A stretch of 64,000 nt of DNA, taken from assembly GCA_002371615.1 (NCBI GenBank), contig DFGA01000043.1, positions 1-64,000 on the forward strand, written 5' to 3'. Positions 7,117 through 15,027 of this stretch are shown one piece after another. The number at the start of each line of letters is the position of its first letter. Position 1 is the first letter of the stretch. The position numbers were made by a program, and so were the translations under genes. The notes under the pieces are model-generated. The model did not search any database. It saw nothing but the letters and a program-made list of their open reading frames with translations, and was not told where the DNA came from. Source of the stretch: Lachnospiraceae bacterium UBA3762 (lineage in GTDB: Bacteria > Bacillota > Clostridia > Lachnospirales > Lachnospiraceae).

Positions 7117-8049
7117 GTGGGACATATATATCACGGTATAGTTGATCTAATAGGCAGAACACCGCTGGTTGAACTTGACAGATATGAAAAGATGATCAAG
7201 ACAAAGGCACATATTCTGGCAAAGCTGGAATCATATAATCCGGCTGGAAGTGTAAAAGACAGGGCTGCATTGTATATGATTCGTGGAAAAGAAAAGAGCG
7301 GAGAACTGGAGCCCGGAGGAACAATAATAGAAGGAACCAGCGGAAATACCGGCATAGGACTTGCAGCAGTAGGCGCAGCCAGAGGTTATAAGGTGGAGAT
7401 CTGTATGCCTGAAAGTTATAGCGTCGAAAGAAGAAAACTTTTAAAAGCATATGGGGCGACGCTCCATCTTACTCCTGCATCGGAAGGAATGAAGGGTGCT
7501 GTTGTTAAGGCGAAAGATCTTTATGAGCAAACAGAGGGATCTGTAATAATGACGCAGGATGCCAATGAGAATAATCTAATTTCCCACTATGAAGGAACAG
7601 GTCCGGAAATATGGGAAGATACGGATGGTAAGGTTGATATTTTCATTGCTACATTAGGTACCGGAGGTACGATTTGCGGTGCCGGAAAGTATATCAAGGA
7701 AAAAAATCCAAATGTAAAGATTATAGTGGTTGAGCCTAAAAACAGCCCTGTGTTAAAAGGAAAAGAGCCAGGACCTCACAAAATACAGGGAATCGGCGGA
7801 GGGACAATTCCGGCTATAACGGATGTCAGTTTATTTGATGAGATATTTGATGTCAGTGATGAAGATGCCTTTGAGACAGCAAGACTTCTGCCAAAGATAG
7901 AAGGCCTGACTATAGGCATATCGGCAGGAGCAGCACTGTTTGCCGCAAAAGAGATATCCTTACGCTCTGAAAACGAAAACAAGAATATTGTTGTGATCAT
8001 TCCGGATAGCGGAGATCGTTATCTTTCGGAAGAGGATCTGTTTGATTGA
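7117..8049 (+). CDS. cysK: cysteine synthase (O-acetylserine sulfhydrylase)
   Basis: 310 aa, fold-type II PLP enzyme that makes cysteine from O-acetylserine and sulfide. NPAGSVKDRA carries the PLP lysine (about residue 47), TSGNTGIG (about 74-81) is the substrate loop, GTGGTICG (about 178-185) binds the PLP phosphate, and PDSGDRYLS closes the protein as in CysK/CysM. Start is GTG at 7117 with AAAGGAG about 9 bases upstream. It sits between two C-S lyases and an amino-acid importer; cysK, importer and leader ORF probably form one cysteine-responsive operon. Confidence 0.93.
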   Translation: MGHIYHGIVDLIGRTPLVELDRYEKMIKTKAHILAKLESYNPAGSVKDRAALYMIRGKEKSGELEPGGTIIEGTSGNTGIGLAAVGAARGYKVEICMPESYSVERRKLLKAYGATLHLTPASEGMKGAVVKAKDLYEQTEGSVIMTQDANENNLISHYEGTGPEIWEDTDGKVDIFIATLGTGGTICGAGKYIKEKNPNVKIIVVEPKNSPVLKGKEPGPHKIQGIGGGTIPAITDVSLFDEIFDVSDEDAFETARLLPKIEGLTIGISAGAALFAAKEISLRSENENKNIVVIIPDSGDRYLSEEDLFD

Positions 8050-8075
8050 AATTATTGGAAAGAAAGAGGTGTAAA

Positions 8076-8924
8076 ATGAAAAAATTTAAAAAAAATACAA
8101 TTAAATCAATTAGTTTGCTTATAACTTTAACAATGGTTTTATTTCTGTTCTCAGGCTGTGGTAACGCCTCCACATCGGCGGTGTCTGATAGTGCGGGATC
8201 AGGGGGTGACCAGCTTTCAAAGATCAAATCAGCAGGAAAGATAATCGTAGGTATCGAAGGCACATACCCGCCGTTTACCTATCATGAGGATGATGGATCA
8301 CCTGCCGGAATTGATGTAGAGCTTGCGCAGAAAATCGCTGAAAAACTCGGAGTAGAAGTTGAGTTTGTTGATGGAGCGTGGGATACGCTGTTGATCGGGG
8401 TTGATTCCGGAAAATTTGATACTGTCATTAACTGCGTAGGTATAACTGATGAAAGAAAGGAAAAGTATGATTTCACCGAGCCATATTACTATGAGGGATG
8501 GCAAATAGTTACTCGCGCCGATGATGACAGCATTAAGTCCGATGAGGATTTGACCGGTAAAAAGATAGCGACAAATATTTCAGGCGCTCACTCTCCGTGG
8601 TATCAGGAGCATGGTGTCGAGATAGTTGGCATAGATACAGGGGACGAGGCTATTAGTCTGCTTCTTGACGGCAGAGTTGACTTCGTTGATTGCCCTGTGC
8701 CGGTAATGAATTCATACTATGAGGCTCATCCCGAGGCAAAGGAGAAGCTTAAGGTCAGCTATGAAAGAAAAGGTAATGAAAAACCTACAGGAATACCTGT
8801 GAAAAAAGGAGAAAAGGAATTCCTGGATGCTCTCAACAAAGCATTGTCAGAACTCAGGGAGGACGGAACATTAAAGAAACTGTCTGAGAAATATCTTGGT
8901 GGGGATTATACCGTTTTAGATTAA
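8076..8924 (+). CDS. amino-acid (probably cystine) ABC transporter substrate-binding lipoprotein
   Basis: 282 aa, family 3 solute-binding protein. Signal peptide with lipobox FSGC, lipidated Cys at about residue 28. GTYPPFTYHEDDG and G(I)DVELAQKIAEKLGVEVEF are the polar amino acid binding signature. Start 8076 is set by AGAGGTG (8065-8071); the ORF could be extended upstream to 8046, but that would put charged residues before the signal peptide. It lies 26 bases after cysK and before a His/Gln-type permease. Cystine (TcyA-like) as ligand is inferred from the sulfur context. Confidence 0.9.
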   Translation: MKKFKKNTIKSISLLITLTMVLFLFSGCGNASTSAVSDSAGSGGDQLSKIKSAGKIIVGIEGTYPPFTYHEDDGSPAGIDVELAQKIAEKLGVEVEFVDGAWDTLLIGVDSGKFDTVINCVGITDERKEKYDFTEPYYYEGWQIVTRADDDSIKSDEDLTGKKIATNISGAHSPWYQEHGVEIVGIDTGDEAISLLLDGRVDFVDCPVPVMNSYYEAHPEAKEKLKVSYERKGNEKPTGIPVKKGEKEFLDALNKALSELREDGTLKKLSEKYLGGDYTVLD

Positions 8925-8952
8925 AAACCAAAGGAAGGACACGGATCACGCT

Positions 8953-9636
8953 ATGAGCGAGCGACTTATACAGATACTTTTATCGGCATTTCCGAAGCTG
9001 CTTTTATATTGTATTAAGGTGACGGTTCCTCTGACGATAATAGTTTTTATTCTTAGTCTTATACTGGCCTTATGCACTGCATTGGTACAGATTTATCATG
9101 TAAAGATCCTGGACAAGTTTGCAAAGTTTTATATTTGGCTGTTCAGGGGGACGCCGTTGATAGTGCAGTTATATATCATTTTTTTTGGTTTGCCATCAAT
9201 AGGAATAACGTTAAATGCATATGTATCCGCAGTCATAGCTTTTTCCCTGAACTATGCAGCATATAACTCCGAGACCATTAGGGCAGCTATATTGGCTGTC
9301 CCTGAAGGTCAGACGGAAGCCGGGTATATGATAGGTCTGAGTGGATTTAAGATCATGACAAGGATAGTCTTGCCTCAGGCGGCAAGGATTGCTTTCCCAA
9401 CTCTTATGGGATCACTCATTGGACTATCAAAGGATACATCACTTGCGGCCAGTATAACAGTAGTCGAGATGTTTAAGACAGCTCAGCAGATAGCGGCAAG
9501 CACTTTCGAACCGATGGCTCTGTATTGTGAGGTGGCATTAATCTATTTGGTACTGTGTACTTTACTTACCTTTATCCAGCGTTCTCTTGAGAGCAGGCTT
9601 GAATGGAAGAAAACAGACGTTGAGGATGCTGCTTAA
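8953..9636 (+). CDS. amino-acid ABC transporter permease (TcyB-like)
   Basis: 227 aa membrane protein with about five hydrophobic segments, His/Glu/Gln/Arg/opine family. FRGTPLIVQLYIIFF is the family signature and EAGYMIGLSGFKIMTRIVLPQA is the EAA loop that contacts the ATPase. A single permease gene implies a homodimer. Twenty-eight bases after the binding protein; the ATPase follows after an inserted AhpD-like gene. Confidence 0.92.
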   Translation: MSERLIQILLSAFPKLLLYCIKVTVPLTIIVFILSLILALCTALVQIYHVKILDKFAKFYIWLFRGTPLIVQLYIIFFGLPSIGITLNAYVSAVIAFSLNYAAYNSETIRAAILAVPEGQTEAGYMIGLSGFKIMTRIVLPQAARIAFPTLMGSLIGLSKDTSLAASITVVEMFKTAQQIAASTFEPMALYCEVALIYLVLCTLLTFIQRSLESRLEWKKTDVEDAA

Positions 9637-9683
9637 CTTAACAATAGATTGTAAATAGATCAGATAAACGGAGGATTGTAAAA

Positions 9684-10205
9684 ATGGAACAAAAACCTAT
9701 CATAACCGAGATAGATCCTGAAAATGCACCGGAGGATATCAAAGAGATAATAAAAGATCATTTGGCTCAGGGATACATCCTTACCGGAGAAAAGCGGACC
9801 CTGCTGCACAACGGACCGGCATTCAATGCCGTTGAAGGCGGATCATATGCAGTCTCCCGTGAGCTTGAGAAATTTATCGGAAGACGTGCCGCGATAATTT
9901 TCGAGTTTGCAGTTTCGGAAGAAAATGACTGCATCGTATGCACAACCTATTACAGGAATCTTTTCAAAAAGAGTAACATCGACCTTGAAAATCTTGAATA
10001 TACCCCAAGAGAAAGGCTTCTTGAAAAATTCGGCAGAGCAATTGCAAAAGATCCTAAAAATGTTCCGGAAGAGGTGTACGAAGATTTAAAGCGGGAGTTT
10101 ACGGAAGAGGAGATTGTGGTCATAACAGCTATGGGTGTGATGATGATAGCCAATAATAACTTTAATGATATCATGAAAATAACACCTGATAAACTGATCG
10201 TATGA
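9684..10205 (+). CDS. carboxymuconolactone decarboxylase/AhpD-like protein with CxxC
   Basis: 173 aa, all-helical. GRRAAIIFEFAVSEENDCIVC (residues about 66-86) resembles the AhpD/CMD core, with Cys83-Cys86 as a CxxC pair; the His that normally follows (CxxCxxxH) is Tyr90. The C-terminal TEEEIVVITAMGVMMIANNNFN matches the second CMD helix pair. AhpD proteins act as thiol-disulfide oxidoreductases. Its place between the permease and the ATPase suggests that it reduces or handles imported cystine or another disulfide; that is inference. Good ribosome site (CGGAGG). Confidence 0.7.
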   Translation: MEQKPIITEIDPENAPEDIKEIIKDHLAQGYILTGEKRTLLHNGPAFNAVEGGSYAVSRELEKFIGRRAAIIFEFAVSEENDCIVCTTYYRNLFKKSNIDLENLEYTPRERLLEKFGRAIAKDPKNVPEEVYEDLKREFTEEEIVVITAMGVMMIANNNFNDIMKITPDKLIV

Positions 10206-10218
10206 GGAGAAGACAATT

Positions 10219-10971
10219 ATGCTTGAAGTCAGAAATCTGAAATGCAGTTATGGCGCTCGTGAAGTGCTTAAGGGCATAGATTTTTACGTGGATAAGGGAG
10301 ATGTCATTGCGATCCTTGGAAGTAGTGGTTCAGGTAAGACCACATTGCTTAGGAGTATAAGCTTTTTAAAAGAAGCTGATGGAGGCACGATACGATTTGA
10401 TGATTTCGAGAAAGATATTCGTCACATCAAGAAGTCTGAGATTAGAGCGCTCCGCATGAAGATAGGATATGTCTTTCAGAATTTCAATCTGTTTCGTAAT
10501 ATGACAGTGAAACAGAATGTTCTTGAGGGGCTGGTAACGGCGCGGCACATGGATAGGCATGAAGCGGAGAAGATCGCGGACGAGTTTCTTGAAAAAGTTG
10601 ATATGCAGGACAGAGCAGATTACTATCCTGATCAGCTTTCGGGAGGACAACAGCAAAGGGTTGCCATCGCAAGGTCTATAGCATTTCGACCCGAGGTGCT
10701 GTTGTTCGATGAACCTACATCGGCTCTGGATCCGGAACTAACAAGGGAAGTGTTAAAGATAATGATTCGTCTTGCAAAAGAGGGGACTACCATGGTGGTA
10801 GTTACTCACGAAATGGATTTTGCCAGAAATGTTGCTGATCGCGTGATTTTTATGGAAAACGGTGTGGTGGTAGAGGAAGCATCATCTAAAGAATTCTTCA
10901 CTGATCCGAAGGAAGAGGCAACAAAAAGATTTCTTCGTACTGTAATAAATGACTATGATTATACTATTTGA
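10219..10971 (+). CDS. amino-acid ABC transporter ATP-binding protein (TcyC-like)
   Basis: 250 aa. Walker A GSSGSGKTT (residues about 34-42), Q-loop FQNFNLF, signature LSGGQQQRVAIARS, Walker B VLLFDEPTSALD and the switch VTHEMDFA are all present, typical of polar amino acid importers (GlnQ/HisP class). It provides energy for the importer encoded just upstream. AGGAG precedes the ATG by 9 bases. Confidence 0.93.
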   Translation: MLEVRNLKCSYGAREVLKGIDFYVDKGDVIAILGSSGSGKTTLLRSISFLKEADGGTIRFDDFEKDIRHIKKSEIRALRMKIGYVFQNFNLFRNMTVKQNVLEGLVTARHMDRHEAEKIADEFLEKVDMQDRADYYPDQLSGGQQQRVAIARSIAFRPEVLLFDEPTSALDPELTREVLKIMIRLAKEGTTMVVVTHEMDFARNVADRVIFMENGVVVEEASSKEFFTDPKEEATKRFLRTVINDYDYTI

Positions 10972-10989
10972 AACAGAGAGGACTGTATT

Positions 10990-11382
10990 ATGAGAATCGG
11001 AAATGTTGGTATATATGTAAATGATCTTGAAAAAGTCAGGTCTTTTTTTGAAAACTATTTTGGCGCAAAGGTAGCTGCCGTGCTCAACGAAGAGGAGCAT
11101 AATTATTATTCATATCTTCTGGCTTTGGATGAAGGAGCATTTATCGAGTTGATGCATAAGCCTTCCCTTGTGGATGACCGTAAGGATCCGAACCGTACCG
11201 GACTGGCGCATATATGTATCCTTGTAGACAGCAGGGAAAAGCTTGATCAGATAATCGAGGGATTCAAGAAAGATAATTATTATATTCAGTATGAACCCTC
11301 TTCTCCCACAGGACCCGGTGAGGTGAGGGCTGTCACCATAGAGGACATAATCCTTGAAGTTGGATATGATCCTAAGGAATGA
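10990..11382 (+). CDS. VOC (glyoxalase/dioxygenase) superfamily protein
   Basis: 130 aa, one VOC module of two beta-alpha-beta-beta-beta units. It begins GNVGIYVNDLEKVRSFFENYFGA, the usual first unit, and ends with VTIEDIILEVGYDP. Candidate metal ligands are not all obvious (His near GLAHICI and Glu in FIELMHK). Last gene of the cysteine/cystine operon, 18 bases after the ATPase; substrate unknown, perhaps a thiol adduct. Confidence 0.8.
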   Translation: MRIGNVGIYVNDLEKVRSFFENYFGAKVAAVLNEEEHNYYSYLLALDEGAFIELMHKPSLVDDRKDPNRTGLAHICILVDSREKLDQIIEGFKKDNYYIQYEPSSPTGPGEVRAVTIEDIILEVGYDPKE

Positions 11383-11414
11383 TAGCAAAAGATTCCGACT
11401 TTTTTTGTTTACTC

Positions 11415-11461
11415 AGGGCAGATACAAGCCTTATGCTTATATCTGCCCTATTGCTTTTCTT
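11415..11461 (+). terminator. Rho-independent terminator of the cysteine/cystine operon
   Basis: Ten-base-pair outer stem (11415-11424 with 11440-11449) with an inner AAGC/GCTT stem, then ATTGCTTTTCTT. It lies 32 bases after the VOC gene and immediately before the tRNA on the other strand. Confidence 0.8.
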
Positions 11462-11468
11462 ATCAAGT

Positions 11469-11547
11469 GCGGATAACAGGACTTGAACCTGCACGGTCTC
11501 CCACCAGAACCTAAATCTGGCGCGTCTGCCAATTCCGCCATATCCGC
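11469..11547 (-). tRNA. tRNA-Leu (anticodon TAG)
   Basis: On the minus strand the acceptor arm GCGGATA pairs with TATCCGC, the D-arm is GGCGGAATTGGCAGACGC, the anticodon stem CCAGA/TCTGG encloses TTTAGGT (anticodon TAG), and the T-arm contains GGTTCAAGTCC. It reads CUA-type leucine codons. The 3' CCA is not encoded. Confidence 0.95.
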
Positions 11548-11548
11548 A

Positions 11549-11672
11549 TATGTTGATAGGGGGAACCGCGAAGCGGTGGGACCCTGTCTACACGTGGAGC
11601 GCCTTCGCCGTCAGGCGAACTCTCAATGGCGCGACACTCCTTAATTATGTTGATAGGGGAAACCCACGAAGC
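11549..11672. repeat. direct repeats flanking structured intergenic element D
   Basis: A segment TATGTTGATAGGGG... ending in GAAGC occurs at 11549-11573 and again, imperfectly, at 11646-11672. Between them lie CCGC-GAA-GCGG and a GC-rich inverted region (11591-11640) that shares GCGA-CT-T-AATGGCG with element A at 3.8 kb. The layout looks like an inserted element with duplicated flank upstream of the tRNA. Confidence 0.55.
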
Positions 11673-11691
11673 ATCTTATCACAAAAAACTG

Positions 11692-11720
11692 TTTAATTCA
11701 AACCCGAACAAGTTTATAAT
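11692..11720 (+). promoter_or_regulatory. probable promoter for the PNPOx-like gene
   Basis: TTTAAT (11692-11697) and TATAAT (11715-11720), spacer 17. The -35 box is weak, the -10 box is perfect. It lies 36 bases before the ATG at 11756. Confidence 0.5.
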
Positions 11721-11755
11721 ATTAACGTTCTATTTTATTTAAAGGAGGGACACAT

Positions 11756-12148
11756 ATGCAGAAAGTACTTGATTTTTTAAAGAATGCCGAAACATATTAT
11801 CTTGCAACTGTTGAGGGCGATCAGCCCCGTGTACGGCCATTCGGAACTATACATGAATTTGAAGGAAAGCTTTACATCCAGACAGGAAAAGTCAAGGATG
11901 TATCAAAGCAGCTTCATGCCAATCCCAAGGCAGAGATATGTGCATTTAAGGATGGACAGTGGCTCAGGATTGCCTGCGAGCTTGTTGAGGATGACAGAAG
12001 AGAAGCCAGAGTTTCCATGCTTGATGCTTACCCTTCGCTTCAGAACATGTATTCACCTGATGACGGAAACACCGAAGTTTTCTATATCAAAAATGCTACT
12101 GCAACATTTTCATCGTTCACAAGTGCGCCCGAGACGGTTAAGTTCTGA
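11756..12148 (+). CDS. pyridoxamine 5'-phosphate oxidase-like (FMN-binding split barrel) protein
   Basis: 130 aa. The pattern of an N-terminal helix (VLDFLKNAETYYLATVEGDQPRVRPFG) followed by strands (KLYIQTGKVKDVSKQLHANPKAEICAF) is typical of small PNPOx-like FMN proteins. These are usually flavin- or F420-binding reductases or storage proteins rather than true PdxH. A very strong AAAGGAGG precedes the ATG. The glycerophosphodiesterase gene starts 21 bases after its stop and may be cotranscribed. Confidence 0.85.
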   Translation: MQKVLDFLKNAETYYLATVEGDQPRVRPFGTIHEFEGKLYIQTGKVKDVSKQLHANPKAEICAFKDGQWLRIACELVEDDRREARVSMLDAYPSLQNMYSPDDGNTEVFYIKNATATFSSFTSAPETVKF

Positions 12149-12169
12149 TACAGACGGGGATAGTACGTT

Positions 12170-13078
12170 TTGAGCAGATATGTGGACGTAAATCTGTATA
12201 TCGGAAACAAAAAGTTTAAGGCAGGTGCGTTAATAACCGCACTTGTCTTGCTTGTTGTTGCCGCATGTCTTGCAGTTCTTGTATTTGTTCCAGGCAAAGG
12301 TATATATACCATAAACGGTTGCAAAAAAATGCTTAGGGATAACCGGTATATTATTCATGCCGGCGGATTTATTGAGGATGGGAGCGGTAAGGCTTTGTCC
12401 TATACGAACAGTTATGAAGCTTTGCAAAACTGCTATGACCACGGCAACAGGATATGCGAACTTGATTTTCTGACGACCGGTGACGGTATGGTTGTATGTG
12501 CCCATAATGAGGATGAGGAAGATACATGGGCGCACGGTATTAAAGTACAGGGAAAAACAAATGAACCGCTTGGATTTTACGAATTCATGGGAGCAAAGTT
12601 TGAAGGCTCATTAACAACAATGTCCCTTGACGATCTTGCCGGATTTTTAAGAGATCACAGGGATCTGTTTATCGTTACTGATGTTAAGGATGACAATATA
12701 GGGGTCTGCAGCATTATAAGTTCCGAATACCCTGATCTTAGAAACAATTTTATTGTACAGATATACCATCCCGATGAATATAAGCGGATAAGAAAATTGG
12801 GATTTGACTACGTGATCTACACACTTTACCGGGCAACGGATGATGAGCTTACTCCGGAAAATACAAAAGATTTCATAGACAGTGCAAACCTTGTCGGGGT
12901 AACATTCTGGATGGAGTACCCGGATAATTATGCTGACAGTTATGCCGTTCTTGAACGATCCGGACTGCCGCTTTTCGTTCACACCGTTAATGACAGGAAT
13001 GAGATGAAATCTTTTATAGATATGGGAATAGACGGAATATACACCGACGTTGTCAATAAGGAAGATCAATATTTCTAA
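12170..13078 (+). CDS. membrane-anchored glycerophosphodiester phosphodiesterase family protein
   Basis: 302 aa. One N-terminal membrane segment (about residues 18-42), then a GDPD domain: HAGGF with catalytic-type His, NSYEALQNCYDHG, CELDFLTTGDGMVVCAHNED (metal-binding E-x-D and second His) and a C-terminal GIDGIYTDVV. These enzymes hydrolyse glycerophosphodiesters, or glycerol-phosphate polymers when extracellular. TTG at 12170 has GGGGAT about 10 bases upstream; GTG at 12182 is an alternative. First gene of an operon ending in a phosphoglycerol transferase, which suggests turnover of glycerol-phosphate decorations at the surface. Confidence 0.82.
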   Translation: MSRYVDVNLYIGNKKFKAGALITALVLLVVAACLAVLVFVPGKGIYTINGCKKMLRDNRYIIHAGGFIEDGSGKALSYTNSYEALQNCYDHGNRICELDFLTTGDGMVVCAHNEDEEDTWAHGIKVQGKTNEPLGFYEFMGAKFEGSLTTMSLDDLAGFLRDHRDLFIVTDVKDDNIGVCSIISSEYPDLRNNFIVQIYHPDEYKRIRKLGFDYVIYTLYRATDDELTPENTKDFIDSANLVGVTFWMEYPDNYADSYAVLERSGLPLFVHTVNDRNEMKSFIDMGIDGIYTDVVNKEDQYF

Positions 13079-13088
13079 GGAGAACCAT

Positions 13089-13436
13089 ATGAACACCGAC
13101 TATATTTTAATGTTTATTGATTATCTGCTGATCCCGGCAATTGCACTTGCCATCGAGCTGAAGCGAAGCGGGAGAGAAACAGGAATGTCACTTAATGTGT
13201 TTCTGTCATATGCGTCGTATACGGTTGCGATCGCGGTTATATGTTACATAATCCGCGTTGTACTCAGCAGGATCGGGATCACAATGGCCACGGATGCAGG
13301 TACGGGCATTTACACGATCATGGCAACGTTTATCGCCCTGATTCTTCCTTATATCAGGGAGATTTTTACGACTTACGTAAACGTCAGATGCGAGATTAAA
13401 GGAAAAAAGGATAGTACATCTGTTGATGGCCAGTAA
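13089..13436 (+). CDS. small integral membrane protein, uncharacterised
   Basis: 115 aa with three hydrophobic segments and a short charged tail. I do not recognise the family. AGGAGA is 5 bases before the ATG at 13089, so an upstream extension to 13050 is unlikely. It is squeezed between the GDPD gene (10-base gap) and the phosphoglycerol transferase (11-base overlap), so it probably serves the same membrane process. Confidence 0.75.
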   Translation: MNTDYILMFIDYLLIPAIALAIELKRSGRETGMSLNVFLSYASYTVAIAVICYIIRVVLSRIGITMATDAGTGIYTIMATFIALILPYIREIFTTYVNVRCEIKGKKDSTSVDGQ

Positions 13437-14949
13437 GAAGCATATAAAAAGAATACTTTTTGTCATATTTATAGTCGCGCTTTTTATCGACACAGCCATA
13501 TCGGGATTATTTGCGTGGTTTCAGGACTCATACGGAGTTACATTCCGTGAGATCATCTACACGATAAAATCACCGCTTGCGGGTGCAAACAGCAGTTTTT
13601 TTCTTGGAGCGGTAAGATACGTTGTCCCCAAACTGGCAGTTTTTGCTGTGGTGATGGCAGTTGCGATCATTCTGTTTTTTGTTATCGGTAAATATCTCTC
13701 GGTAGATATTGTTTTCAAAGGAAGATCCGGAAAAGAGAAGAAAACGGATGCGGTAAATTTTATAGCCGCCCTCCTGTTCATAGCGGTAGTAGCCTATAGT
13801 GTCAAAATCATTTCCGATATTAATTCGCGGCTTCAGATATCCCAGTTTATCAAAGACTATACTGCGAGAACCGAAATATACGAAGATTATTACGTGATGC
13901 CGGATGTTGATAAGATTACAAGCGAGAAGCCCAGGAACCTTATCTACATATATATGGAGAGCATGGAGACAACTTATGCCTCGAAGGATGTTGGCGGAGA
14001 ACAGCCTGAGATCAACTATATCCCCAATCTGACCCAAATGGCTGAGGACAACATATCATTTTCCGATGAGGAAGGTATTGGCGGATTTATAAGTGCCAAA
14101 GATACCGACTGGACTATGGCAGCTATGTGGGCTACCCAGACGGGAGCGGCATTTAATTTTCCGATAGAGGGTAATTCCGATTTCGGCAATCAGGAGCACT
14201 TTGCCAAAAACACGATCACTCTCGGAGATATTCTGAACCAAAAGGGCTATTATCAGGAATTCCTGTGCGGATCCGACGGAACATTCGGTGGCAGAAAAGC
14301 ATTCTTTGAACAACACGGGAATTTTCGTGTCTATGACCTTTATACAGCTGAGGAAGAAGGTTATCTGACACCGGAAGAGGAAGTAAACTGGGGGATAGAA
14401 GACTGGCTTTTGTATGATATCGCAAAAGACGAGCTTACAAGGATAGCAGCACAGGATAAGCCGTTTAACTTTACTCTTCTTACGGTCGATACGCATCATT
14501 TTGACGGATGGATATGCCCTCTGTGCGGTGATGAATATCCGGAACAGCTTGCAAACGTTCTTGTCTGTGCGGATAAGCAGATATATGATTTTATCGGGTG
14601 GTGTAAAGAGCAGGACTGGTATGATGATACGGTGATCGTAATACAGGGTGATCACCCGAGAATGGATCAGTCACTTGTAAGTTACGCAAAAGACCGTATG
14701 GTATATAACTGTTTTATCAATACAGGTTATGATGCATCCGAGTTGAAACTTAAAAACAGGCAGTTCAACACTATGGATATTTTCCCGACCGTACTTGAGG
14801 CAATGGGATATACGGTACCGGGTGACAGGCTGGGGCTCGGCACCGGAATGTTCTCGGGCAGGGAAACACTTTGCGAGACGATCGGGTCTGATTATATTGA
14901 TACGGAAGTTCAGAAATATTCGCAGTTCTATGCGGACAATTTCTATTGA
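13426..14949 (+). CDS. LtaS/OpgB-type phosphoglycerol transferase (sulfatase family)
   Basis: 507 aa. Three N-terminal membrane segments, then an extracytoplasmic alkaline-phosphatase/sulfatase domain. YIYMESMETTY carries the first metal ligand, AKDTDWTMAAMWATQTGA holds the catalytic-Thr region in the form seen in OpgB-like enzymes, and DTHHFDG and VIQGDHPRM supply later metal ligands. Family members move phosphoglycerol from lipid to polymer or glycan. It overlaps the preceding gene by 11 bases. A TTG directly precedes the ATG. With the GDPD gene it forms a make-and-trim pair for glycerol phosphate; the acceptor is unknown. Confidence 0.82.
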   Translation: MASKKHIKRILFVIFIVALFIDTAISGLFAWFQDSYGVTFREIIYTIKSPLAGANSSFFLGAVRYVVPKLAVFAVVMAVAIILFFVIGKYLSVDIVFKGRSGKEKKTDAVNFIAALLFIAVVAYSVKIISDINSRLQISQFIKDYTARTEIYEDYYVMPDVDKITSEKPRNLIYIYMESMETTYASKDVGGEQPEINYIPNLTQMAEDNISFSDEEGIGGFISAKDTDWTMAAMWATQTGAAFNFPIEGNSDFGNQEHFAKNTITLGDILNQKGYYQEFLCGSDGTFGGRKAFFEQHGNFRVYDLYTAEEEGYLTPEEEVNWGIEDWLLYDIAKDELTRIAAQDKPFNFTLLTVDTHHFDGWICPLCGDEYPEQLANVLVCADKQIYDFIGWCKEQDWYDDTVIVIQGDHPRMDQSLVSYAKDRMVYNCFINTGYDASELKLKNRQFNTMDIFPTVLEAMGYTVPGDRLGLGTGMFSGRETLCETIGSDYIDTEVQKYSQFYADNFY

Positions 14950-14973
14950 AAATCTAAAGGATTATGCTACAAT
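14946..14973 (+). promoter_or_regulatory. probable promoter for PPi-phosphofructokinase
   Basis: TTGAAA (14946-14951) and TACAAT (14968-14973), spacer 16, overlapping the end of the transferase gene and 55 bases before the pfp ATG. Confidence 0.55.
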
Positions 14974-15027
14974 CTTTATGATTTTATCTTCAGGATAATA
15001 GATTGAATACAGAAAAGGAGTAATGTT

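Noticed and set aside
13423..13428. TTG at 13423 as the start of the phosphoglycerol transferase
   Set aside because: The directly following ATG at 13426 is a better initiator with the same upstream signals.
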